A DNA stretch of 64,000 nucleotides from NCBI RefSeq assembly GCF_017876165.1, contig NZ_JAGINQ010000001.1, positions 186,001-250,000 on the forward strand, given 5' to 3'. Made by a program: the position numbers and the translations under genes. The notes under the pieces are model-generated. The model was not told where the DNA came from, did no database searches, and saw only the letters and a program-made list of their open reading frames with translations. Below are positions 52,106-61,074 of this stretch, one piece after another; the first letter of the stretch is position 1, and every line of letters begins with the position of its first letter. The stretch is from Azospirillum soli (GTDB lineage Bacteria > Pseudomonadota > Alphaproteobacteria > Azospirillales > Azospirillaceae).

Positions 52106-53197
52106 TCACTTCGGAACCTTGCCCTGCACGCCCTCGACGTACCAGTCCATCTTCAGGATCTGCTCGTCGGTAGCGCTCTTGCCCTCCGGGATCACGACCT
52201 TGCCGGACTGGTCCTTCACCGGGCCCTGGAAGGAATGACGCTTGCCTTCCATGATGTCCGTGCGGGCCTTCTCGGCCAGCGCGACGACGTCCTGCGGGAT
52301 CGCCGGGTTGTACGGAGCGAGGAACAGCATCTTGTCCTTGAAGCCGCCCCAGGTGTCCACGGCCTTCCAGGTGCCGTCCATCGCCGCCTTGACGCGGTCG
52401 ACGTAGTAGGTGTTCCAGTCGTCCACGATGGCGGTCAGGTGCGCCTTCGGACCGAAGCGGGTCATGTCCGACGACTGGCCGAACGCCCACAACCCACGCT
52501 CCTGCGCGACCTGGATGGCCGCCGGGCTGTCGGTGTGCAGGGAGATGACATCAGCGCCCTGGTCAATCAGGGCCTTGGCCGCCTCGGCTTCCTTGCCGGG
52601 GTCGTACCAGCTGTTAACCCACACGACGCGCACTTCAGCCTTCGGGTTGACCTCGCGCAGCGCCAGCGTGAAGGCGTTGATGCCGCTGACCACCTCGGGG
52701 ATCGGGAAGGAGCCGATGTAGCCGATGACGTTCGACTTGGTCATCTTGCCGGCGATCAGGCCGAGGATCGTGCGGCCCTCGTAGAAGCGCGCCGAGTAGG
52801 TGGCGACGTTGGCGGCGCGCTTGTAGCCGGTGGCGTGCTCGAACTTCACGTCGGGATGGCGCTGGGCCACCTTCAGCGTCGGGTTCATGAAGCCGAAGGA
52901 GGTCGTGAAGATCAGCTTGTGGCCGGAGGAGGCCAGCTGCTCGATCACGCGCTCGGCGTCGGCACCTTCCGGCACGTTCTCGACGAAGGTGGTGGTGACC
53001 TTGTCGCCCAGCTCCTTCTCGACCGCGAGGCGGCCCTGGTCGTGCTGGTAGCTGTAGCCGTGATCGCTGATCGGGCCGACGTAGACGAAGCCGACCTTCA
53101 TCTTCTCCTGCGCGACCGCCGCGCCCGCGCCGAGCGCCAGCACCGCCGCACCGGCGGCCAGACCCATCAGGGTCTTGCCCATGGTCCTTCTGTTCAC
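52106..53197 (-). CDS. BMP-family ABC transporter substrate-binding protein
   Basis: A 363-aa periplasmic binding protein with a Sec signal peptide (LMGLAAGAAVLALGAGAAVAQ). The mature part starts KMKVGFVYVGPISDHGYSYQ, the BMP/PnrA-type purine-nucleoside binding fold; NPTLKVAQRHPDVKFEHATGY and IVDDWNTYYVDRVKAAMDG fit the family. It starts with GTG at 53197, preceded by GGGAG; an internal ATG lies at 53182. Together with the two permeases and the ATPase upstream it makes a complete nucleoside or deoxyriboside importer. Confidence 0.9.
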   Translation of the reverse strand: MNRRTMGKTLMGLAAGAAVLALGAGAAVAQEKMKVGFVYVGPISDHGYSYQHDQGRLAVEKELGDKVTTTFVENVPEGADAERVIEQLASSGHKLIFTTSFGFMNPTLKVAQRHPDVKFEHATGYKRAANVATYSARFYEGRTILGLIAGKMTKSNVIGYIGSFPIPEVVSGINAFTLALREVNPKAEVRVVWVNSWYDPGKEAEAAKALIDQGADVISLHTDSPAAIQVAQERGLWAFGQSSDMTRFGPKAHLTAIVDDWNTYYVDRVKAAMDGTWKAVDTWGGFKDKMLFLAPYNPAIPQDVVALAEKARTDIMEGKRHSFQGPVKDQSGKVVIPEGKSATDEQILKMDWYVEGVQGKVPK

Positions 53198-53255
53198 GTG
53201 AATGCTCCCTGAATCGATTGGTTGGGCATGAACATGGATACGAATCCGCGGCCGG

Positions 53256-54188
53256 TCAGGCATCGGGATGGAACACCTTCCCGAGGCTCGCCGGCGCGTT
53301 GAGCCGGATGCGGGCGATGTCCCGCGAAATCAACACCAGAACCAGAACGGTAGCCAGATACGGCAGCATCGACAAGACCTGCGACGGGATGTCGATGCCC
53401 AGCCCCTGCACGTGCAGCTGCGCGATGGTCACGCCGCCGAACAGCCACGCGCCCAGCAGCACCCGCGCCGGCTTCCAGGTCGCGAAGACGACCAGCGCCA
53501 GCGCGATCCAGCCGCGCCCGGCGGTAATGCCTTCCGCCCACATCGGCGTGTAGTCCAGCGACAGATAGGCCCCGGCCATGCCGCTCATGGCTCCGCCGAA
53601 CAGCACGGCCAGGAAGCGGATGCGGATGACCTTGTAGCCCAGCGCGTGGGCCGCCGCGTGGTTTTCACCGACCGCGCGCAGCACCAGCCCCTTGCGCGTG
53701 CCGTACATGAACCAGTGCACCGCCGGCACCATGGCCAGCGCCAGATAGACCAGCGCGTCCTGCCCGAACAGCGCCTTGCCGATCACCGGAATGTCGGTCA
53801 GGCCGGGGATGTACAGCTCCGGCACGTCGGGAATTGGAATGCCGACGAACCCCTGCCCGATCAGCGCCGACAGCCCGACTCCGAACAGCGTCAGCGCGAG
53901 GCCCGTCGCCACCTGGTTGGCGAGCAGCAGCAGCGTCAGCACGGCGAACAGCCCCGCCATCGCGGCCCCCGCCGCCGCCCCCATGGCGAAGCCCGCCGTC
54001 GAACTGCCCGTCTTCACCGTCACAGCGAATCCGCAGACGGCACCGACCAGCATCATGCCCTCGACGCCCAGGTTCAGGACGCCGGACTTTTCCACCACCA
54101 GCTCGCCCAGCGCCGCGAACAGGAGCGGCGTCGCCGCCGCCAGCATGGCCGCCAGGATGGGGCCGAGAAGGGCCAGTTCCGCGCTCAT
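53256..54188 (-). CDS. BMP-type ABC transporter permease (second subunit)
   Basis: A 310-aa inner-membrane permease of the branched-chain/nucleoside class with about eight helices; GVLNLGVEGMMLVGAVCGF is the conserved motif of this group. Overlaps the upstream permease by 4 nt (ATGA) and is followed by the substrate-binding protein gene after a 58-nt gap. The palindrome TTCACGTGAA spans the start of that gene. Confidence 0.9.
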   Translation of the reverse strand: MSAELALLGPILAAMLAAATPLLFAALGELVVEKSGVLNLGVEGMMLVGAVCGFAVTVKTGSSTAGFAMGAAAGAAMAGLFAVLTLLLLANQVATGLALTLFGVGLSALIGQGFVGIPIPDVPELYIPGLTDIPVIGKALFGQDALVYLALAMVPAVHWFMYGTRKGLVLRAVGENHAAAHALGYKVIRIRFLAVLFGGAMSGMAGAYLSLDYTPMWAEGITAGRGWIALALVVFATWKPARVLLGAWLFGGVTIAQLHVQGLGIDIPSQVLSMLPYLATVLVLVLISRDIARIRLNAPASLGKVFHPDA

Positions 54189-55276
54189 GCCATCACCTTC
54201 CCAGCCGCTTTCTTTTGGGCTCCGAAGCGGACGCGATAGCGGATCAGCACGTCAGTCGCCAGCAGGAAGAACAGCAGCATGCCCTGGAACACCCCCGTGA
54301 TCGCCTTGGGCAGGCCTAGGCCGATCTGCGCCGCCTCGCCGCCGATGAAGGACAGCGCCATCAGGAACCCCGCCAGCAGGATGCCGACCGGGTGCAGCCG
54401 GCCGAGGAAGGCGACGATGATCGCCGTGAAGCCATAGCCGGGCGACACCGTCGGCGTGATCTGCCCGATCGGCCCCGCCACCTCGCCCAGCCCGGCCAGG
54501 CCCGCCAGTGCGCCGGACAGCAGCAGCGTCAGCCAGATAATCTTCTTCTCGTTGAAGCCTGCATAGCCGGCCGCCGCCGGGGTCAGGCCGATGACCTTGA
54601 TCTGGAATCCGATGAAGGTCCGCGCGATCAGCACCCAGCCGCCCGCCACGGCCAGCAGCGCGAACAGCGATCCCAGATGCACGCGCGTCCCCTGGATCAG
54701 GATCGGCATCACCGCGTCCGCCTCGAACAGGCGGGACTCGGGGAAGGCGAAGCCCTCCGGATCGCGGTACGGCCCGTGCGTCATGTAATTCAGCAGCAGC
54801 AACGCCACGTAGGTCAGCATCAGGCTGGTCAGGATCTCGCTGGCGTTGAAGCGGGTGCGCAGGAAGGCCGGGATCGCCGCCCACAGCGCGCCGCCAGCCA
54901 TGCCCGCGACGATCATCAGCGGCAGCAGCCACCAGCCGCCGTCGCCGTAGAAGGCCAGCGCCAACCCACCGCCGGTGATGGCGCCCAGCGTCAGCTGTCC
55001 CTCGGCCCCGATGTTCCAGACGTTGGCGCGGAAGCCGATGGCCAGCCCCACCGCGCACAGCACCAGCGGCGTCGCTTTCACGGCCAGCTCGCCCAGGCCC
55101 CGCACCGACATCAGCGGCGCGATGAAGAAGGCGTGCAGCGCCTTCACCGGATCGAAGCCCATGGCCCAGAACAGCAGGAACCCGCTGACCAGCGTCAGCG
55201 CCACCGCGATGACCGGCGTCAGATACACCATGACGCGCGACGCCTGCCCGCGCGGCTCAAGACGAAGGAGGCTCAT
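54185..55276 (-). CDS. BMP-type ABC transporter permease (first subunit)
   Basis: A 363-aa permease with about nine helices. NVWNIGAEGQLTLGAITGG is the counterpart of the motif in the second permease. Overlaps the second permease by 4 nt. The 213-nt gap to the ATPase gene upstream is filled by the 85-bp inverted-repeat element, so the operon is interrupted there or read through it. Confidence 0.9.
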   Translation of the reverse strand: MSLLRLEPRGQASRVMVYLTPVIAVALTLVSGFLLFWAMGFDPVKALHAFFIAPLMSVRGLGELAVKATPLVLCAVGLAIGFRANVWNIGAEGQLTLGAITGGGLALAFYGDGGWWLLPLMIVAGMAGGALWAAIPAFLRTRFNASEILTSLMLTYVALLLLNYMTHGPYRDPEGFAFPESRLFEADAVMPILIQGTRVHLGSLFALLAVAGGWVLIARTFIGFQIKVIGLTPAAAGYAGFNEKKIIWLTLLLSGALAGLAGLGEVAGPIGQITPTVSPGYGFTAIIVAFLGRLHPVGILLAGFLMALSFIGGEAAQIGLGLPKAITGVFQGMLLFFLLATDVLIRYRVRFGAQKKAAGKVMA

Positions 55277-55342
55277 GCCAAAGCTCCGGGGAAACTCATA
55301 ATCTCTCTCGCGCCCCGAAGGCTTTGCGAAAACGACGTTCCA

Positions 55343-55427
55343 CCGTCATCCCCGCACAGGCGGGGATCCAGGGCAATTCGGGGACTTGTCGATGTGTCCT
55401 GGATTCCCGCCTGCGCGGGAATGACGG
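55343..55427. repeat. 85-bp inverted-repeat element inside the ABC importer operon
   Basis: The left end (CCGTCATCCCCGCACAGGCG) and right end (CGCCTGCGCGGGAATGACGG) form ~29-bp near-perfect terminal inverted repeats around a short core. The end sequence GTCATTCCCGCG...GGCGGGAATCCAGG is a widespread dispersed motif in GC-rich proteobacteria. Unknown mobility, no ORF. Confidence 0.8.
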
Positions 55428-55489
55428 AAATGTTCAGGAGCTTGATCCTCGCATTGCGGCTCATAGAAAGAGAAAGGCGATGGTCATGC

Positions 55490-57109
<1,620 letters not shown>

Positions 57110-57296
57110 CTTTTAACACAGTTGCGCGCGGTCCGCGCCAGCCGTCAACGGTCCAAATAACGCCCACCCCGTGATCAAACGCACAAACGCACGGCAACCG
57201 GAGATCGGTTGACGATGCACACCGGTTGACAATTGCACCCCGCAGCCGTCAGCTAAGCATGCTGCCATTCCCGGCGGCTGTTTATGGAGAACCGTC

Positions 57297-57695
57297 ATGA
57301 ATCGCAAGACGATGTTGGGCGATCCCCCGCCGATCCGCATCACCCCCCAGGATCTCGGACGCCTCGACCTTCTTCTGTCCCAGCTCAGCCGGCCCACCGC
57401 CGTGGTCGAATATCTGCAACGCGAGGTCGACCGCGCCGCCGTCACGGACAGTGCGCCCACCCCCTTCGTTCGACTGGGCACCCGCGTCACCTTCGCCGAC
57501 GACCAGAACGTCCAGCACACGGCCACACTGCTTCCCCCCGGCGAGGCATCGGCCAGCGCGGACGGGATGTCCATCCTGACCCCGGTCGGCGCCGCCCTGC
57601 TCGGCCTGTCGGAGGGGCAGAGCATCACCTACGGGACGCTCGACGGACGCACCAAATCGGTGCGCATCCTGAGCATCCACGACACCACCGCCTGA
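57297..57695 (+). CDS. rnk: Rnk/GreA-C-terminal-like regulator
   Basis: A 132-aa protein with an N-terminal helical part and a GreA/GreB/Rnk-type C-terminal domain (FVRLGTRVTFADDQ... ITYGTLDGRTKSVRILSI). Rnk binds RNA polymerase without cleaving transcripts; here no acidic coiled-coil tip like GreA is visible. Start ATG has GGAGAACCGTC. GGTTGAC occurs twice upstream (57207-57213, 57225-57231), perhaps a promoter or operator. Confidence 0.72.
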   Translation: MNRKTMLGDPPPIRITPQDLGRLDLLLSQLSRPTAVVEYLQREVDRAAVTDSAPTPFVRLGTRVTFADDQNVQHTATLLPPGEASASADGMSILTPVGAALLGLSEGQSITYGTLDGRTKSVRILSIHDTTA

Positions 57696-57825
57696 CGTCG
57701 GCGGCCTGGCGCGTCCGCCACCTCAAGCGGGCGCGCCCATTGCGCGCACCGCACGCGACACCCTTGCCACGCCCCCGCTGCCCGCCCAACTATCGGGACC
57801 GGAGCAGACGTGCGGAGTGCGAGGA

Positions 57826-58731
57826 ATGACGGCGGATCAAGCGGGTTACGCGGTGCTGGAAAACCGGGCCGTGGTGGCGGTCGGCGGCGAGGACCGCGCG
57901 GCCTTCCTGCAAGGGCTGGTTTCCAATGACGTTCTGCGCATCAGCGAAAGCCGCGCCGCCTACGCGCTGCTGCTCACCCCACAGGGCAAGTTCCTGCACG
58001 ACTTCCGAATCGCCGAATCGGGCGGCGCCCTGCTGCTCGACCCGGAGACGGCCCGCCGCGAGGACTTCCTGCGCAAGCTGAAGATGTACAAGCTGCGCTC
58101 CAAAATCACGCTGGAGGACCGCGCCGCCAACCACGCCGTCGTCGCTCTGTTCGGCGGTGACGCGCTGGCCCGTCTCGGCCTGTCTGAGGAGCCCGGCGCC
58201 GCCGTGCCCTTCGCGGGCGGCATCGCCTTCACTGACCCGCGCCTCCCCGCCCTCGGCGCCCGCGCCTTCCTGCCTAAGGCCGACGCCGTCGCCGCGCTGG
58301 AGGCCGCCGGCTTCGTTCAAAGGACGCCTGAGGATTACGACCGGCACCGCCTCGCCCTCGGCGTTCCGGACGGCACCGCCGATCTCGTCCCCGACAAGTC
58401 GATTCCGCTGGAGAACGACCTGGACGACCTCAACGCCATCTCCTGGGACAAGGGCTGCTACATGGGCCAGGAACTGACGGCCCGCACCAAATACCGCGCG
58501 CTCATCAGGAAGAAGCTGTTCCCCGTCGCCGTGGACGGCCCCCTGCCCGCCCCCGGCACGCCGGTAACTCTGGAGGACCGCGAGGTGGGCGAGGTGCGCA
58601 GCGGGTGCGGCGCCGTCGCACTCGCGCTGCTGCGTCTGGAAGACATCGCCCGCGCCGAACAAGAACAGATCGCGCTCAAGGCCGCCGGCGCGACACTCAC
58701 GCCGCGCAAGCCGGCCTGGGCCAGCTTCTGA
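57826..58731 (+). CDS. ygfZ: YgfZ/GcvT-type folate-binding protein
   Basis: A 301-aa protein that helps assemble or repair iron-sulfur enzymes such as MiaB in other bacteria. KGCYMGQELTARTKYRA carries the conserved K-G-C-Y-x-G-Q-E motif of the family, including the essential Cys. FLQGLVSNDVL and LLTPQGKFLHDF lie in the GcvT-like fold. The ATG at 57826 has GGAG nine nt upstream; a GTG at 57817 is possible. Confidence 0.92.
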   Translation: MTADQAGYAVLENRAVVAVGGEDRAAFLQGLVSNDVLRISESRAAYALLLTPQGKFLHDFRIAESGGALLLDPETARREDFLRKLKMYKLRSKITLEDRAANHAVVALFGGDALARLGLSEEPGAAVPFAGGIAFTDPRLPALGARAFLPKADAVAALEAAGFVQRTPEDYDRHRLALGVPDGTADLVPDKSIPLENDLDDLNAISWDKGCYMGQELTARTKYRALIRKKLFPVAVDGPLPAPGTPVTLEDREVGEVRSGCGAVALALLRLEDIARAEQEQIALKAAGATLTPRKPAWASF

Positions 58732-58883
58732 GTTCTTGTTCTACTCTGCTGCCTGTACTGTCCCATTAATTCTGATCGGGGTGCACCAAAAGAGAGCCAC
58801 CCTTAGGCGTGACCAATCCGTTCGACAGGTGTTGTTGGGGCTGCCACCGGCAATTTCTACCAACAACGCCGAAAGGAACGAAC

Positions 58884-59459
58884 ATGCGGAGGACAATCAT
58901 CGCGGCCGCGTCCGTACTGGCCCTCATGACCGGCTCGGCCTTGGCGCAGTCCTCGACGGCGCCGGCCACCGGCAACCCGGCCGCAGGCGGCCCGACGGCC
59001 ACCAACATGAACCAGACCGGCCAGACTTCGGCCAATCCGAGCAACCTGACCGGCGGTCAGATGGCCAGCGCCGAAGAGCTGATGGGCAAGAACGTCTATG
59101 GCAAGGACAACGAAAAGGTCGGCGAGGTCGAGGACGTCATCCTCGACTCCAGCGGCAAGGCCCAGCAGCTGGTGATCTCCTCGGGCGGCTTCCTCGGCAT
59201 CGGCGAGAAGCAGATCGCCGTGGACTACAACCAGGCCCAGTGGGACCAGCAGCAGAACCGCATCCACCTGTCCGGGATGAGCCGCGACGACGTCAAGAGC
59301 ATGCCGGAATTCAAGTACTCCGACACCACGACGTCGCTGAACCGCAACAAGGACAGGCACTCCGGTTCGTCGAACGACGCCGCCAGCCCGGCGAACACGG
59401 GCGTCGGCTCCACGACCGGCACGGGCGCGCCCGCCGACACCCAGAAAAAGTCCGAGTAA
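58884..59459 (+). CDS. Exported PRC-barrel protein
   Basis: A 191-aa protein with a Sec signal peptide (cleavage after ALA, about residue 21). A PRC-barrel domain (about residues 60-145; LMGKNVYGKDNEKVGEVEDVILDSSGKAQ) precedes a Ser/Thr/Gly-rich tail. PRC-barrel proteins bind other proteins or cofactors in the periplasm or at the membrane; this form is common in Rhizobiales and Rhodospirillales stress responses. Followed by a strong terminator. Confidence 0.87.
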   Translation: MRRTIIAAASVLALMTGSALAQSSTAPATGNPAAGGPTATNMNQTGQTSANPSNLTGGQMASAEELMGKNVYGKDNEKVGEVEDVILDSSGKAQQLVISSGGFLGIGEKQIAVDYNQAQWDQQQNRIHLSGMSRDDVKSMPEFKYSDTTTSLNRNKDRHSGSSNDAASPANTGVGSTTGTGAPADTQKKSE

Positions 59460-59496
59460 CAAGAAGTCCGCGTAACGCTGCGGCGTAACGGCAAGG

Positions 59497-59532
59497 CCCT
59501 CCCGCCGCCCCATCCGGCGGCGGGAGGGTTTC
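59497..59532 (+). terminator. Terminator of the PRC-barrel gene
   Basis: CCCTCCCGCCGCC pairs with GGCGGCGGGAGGG (13 bp) with a 6-nt loop and TTTCCTC tail on the plus strand, 38 nt after the stop and just before the convergent ATP12 gene. Confidence 0.8.
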
Positions 59533-59533
59533 C

Positions 59534-60229
59534 TCACGCCCGCAGCAGATCCACGAAGCGCCGGCAGGCGTCGATGTCCACCCGCAGGTTGGCGCGCCGC
59601 TTGGTCGCCTCGGGGTCCTCGCCCCAGGCTTCGATCTGGAAGGTCTCGTCCAGCTGCGACACGTCGAACGCCTCCCCGGCATCGATCCGCCCCTCGATCA
59701 GGGCCAGCGCCACCACCACAGACCCGCAGGCGCCCGTCGCCGTCTGCAACGCCGACAGCGTCCAGTCGTCGTAAGCCTCCACCGCCCGGCGCAGCGCGCG
59801 CAGCGCCTCGGGCGGCTGCGGCTTCGGCATCAGGCCGGTGTTGACGTGCAGCGGCGCGTCGAAGCGCAGCGTCGCCCAGTCCAGCAGCGGCTGCCACGCC
59901 TGCGCCTGCCGCTCCACGAGGTTGCGCGGGTGCTCCGCGCGGTAGCACAGCAGGTCGGTCTCGGCGTAGGCGACCACGCCGTCCACAATGGCCTCGCGTC
60001 CCTTGCCGATCAGGTCCACCGCCGTGCTGGCCAGCTGCATCAGCGGCATGGCGTTCGGGTTGATGTCGTCGGCCTGGGCATCCCACTCCTCGGCGACGCC
60101 ACGGGCCAGCGGCTCGGCCGCGAAGACCAGCGGCGCCTTGGCCGGGCTGCGGATCGGGCGGTTGTCCAGGCGCACCTCGAAACCGCCGGGAACAGCCTCG
60201 ACGGAGACGGTCTTGTAGAAACGCTTCAT
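59534..60229 (-). CDS. ATP12-type F1-ATPase assembly chaperone
   Basis: A 231-aa protein of the ATP12 family, found in mitochondria and alphaproteobacteria, which holds the alpha subunit of F1 before assembly. LDNRPIRSPAKAPLVF, EWDAQADDINPNAMPLMQLASTA, ETDLLCYRAEHP and the C-terminal EAFDVSQLDETFQIEAWGEDPEA match the family. ATG at 60229 with AAGGA upstream; it overlaps the stop of the HAD phosphatase gene by one nt, so they form an operon. Confidence 0.92.
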   Translation of the reverse strand: MKRFYKTVSVEAVPGGFEVRLDNRPIRSPAKAPLVFAAEPLARGVAEEWDAQADDINPNAMPLMQLASTAVDLIGKGREAIVDGVVAYAETDLLCYRAEHPRNLVERQAQAWQPLLDWATLRFDAPLHVNTGLMPKPQPPEALRALRRAVEAYDDWTLSALQTATGACGSVVVALALIEGRIDAGEAFDVSQLDETFQIEAWGEDPEATKRRANLRVDIDACRRFVDLLRA

Positions 60230-60960
60230 CACAGTCCTTCGTTTCTCAACGGGCCTTCGTTTCTCAGCAGGCCTTCGGATTCGTTTGTCTTGTCCAACAG
60301 CGACAGCACCGCTTCGGCCACCTCGCGGCCGCGATGGACGATGCGGTCGGCCCCGGCCTTCTCCAGCTCCGCCACCGCGTGGTAGCCCCAGGAGACGCCG
60401 ACCGACGCCACCCGCGCGTTGCGGGCCATCTGAATGTCGTAGGTGGTGTCGCCGATCACAACCGTGTCGACGAGGTTGACGCCCGTTTCGGCCAGCGCCC
60501 GGTGCACCATGTCCGGGTGCGGCTTGCCGGGACCGATGTCGCTGGTCTGCAAGGTGACGAAGCGCTCCGTCAGCCCGTGATGCGCCAGCACCGCGTCCAG
60601 CCCCCGGCGCGACTTGCCGGTCGCCACGCCCAGCAGCACGCCTTCCGCCTCCAGCGCGTCCAGCGTGTCGCGGATGCCGGGGAACATCGGCTCATGCAGG
60701 TCCCCCTTGCGGCGCAGCGCGGCGAAGGCGTCCTTGTAGCTGTCCGCCACCTCGGCGTACTTCCCGGAGTCGAGGTCCGGCAGCAGCAGCGCGATCGCCT
60801 GCACCAGCGGCAGCCCGACCATGCGCCGCACCTCCAGCGGGTCCGGCTCGCCCAAGCCATGAGCGGCCCAGGCGGTGGTCATGGAGTCGATGATGGCGAA
60901 CTGGCTGTCCACCAGCGTCCCGTCGCAGTCGAATAGGGCAAGGCGCAGGGGCGGGCTCAC
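60229..60960 (-). CDS. HAD-superfamily phosphatase (Gph-like)
   Basis: A 243-aa HAD hydrolase: FDCDGTLVDSQ (nucleophile Asp, N-terminal), LLGVATGKSRRG (Thr motif), GPGKPHPDMV (Lys) and VVIGDTTYDIQMA (acid motif). Closest to phosphoglycolate phosphatase-type enzymes, though the substrate is not fixed by sequence. Start GTG at 60960. The C-terminus carries a six-residue tandem repeat (LRNEG twice) from an 18-bp DNA duplication. Confidence 0.86.
   Translation of the reverse strand: MSPPLRLALFDCDGTLVDSQFAIIDSMTTAWAAHGLGEPDPLEVRRMVGLPLVQAIALLLPDLDSGKYAEVADSYKDAFAALRRKGDLHEPMFPGIRDTLDALEAEGVLLGVATGKSRRGLDAVLAHHGLTERFVTLQTSDIGPGKPHPDMVHRALAETGVNLVDTVVIGDTTYDIQMARNARVASVGVSWGYHAVAELEKAGADRIVHRGREVAEAVLSLLDKTNESEGLLRNEGPLRNEGL
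60236..60271 (-). repeat. 18-bp tandem duplication at the end of the HAD gene
   Basis: CCTTCGTTTCTCAACGGG and CCTTCGTTTCTCAGCAGG are adjacent, 16 of 18 identical, followed by a partial third CCTTCG. They add the LRNEG repeats and keep the reading frame. Confidence 0.75.
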
Positions 60961-61074
60961 GGCTTCGTCTCCGGAAAGCGGGGAGGTCTGGCGGGCGGAC
61001 AGCGTCTTATGCTACCCCGAGGCGCAAAGCGCAACGCCCGAGAAACAAGGGCCAGGGAACAAGGATCAGCGGCC

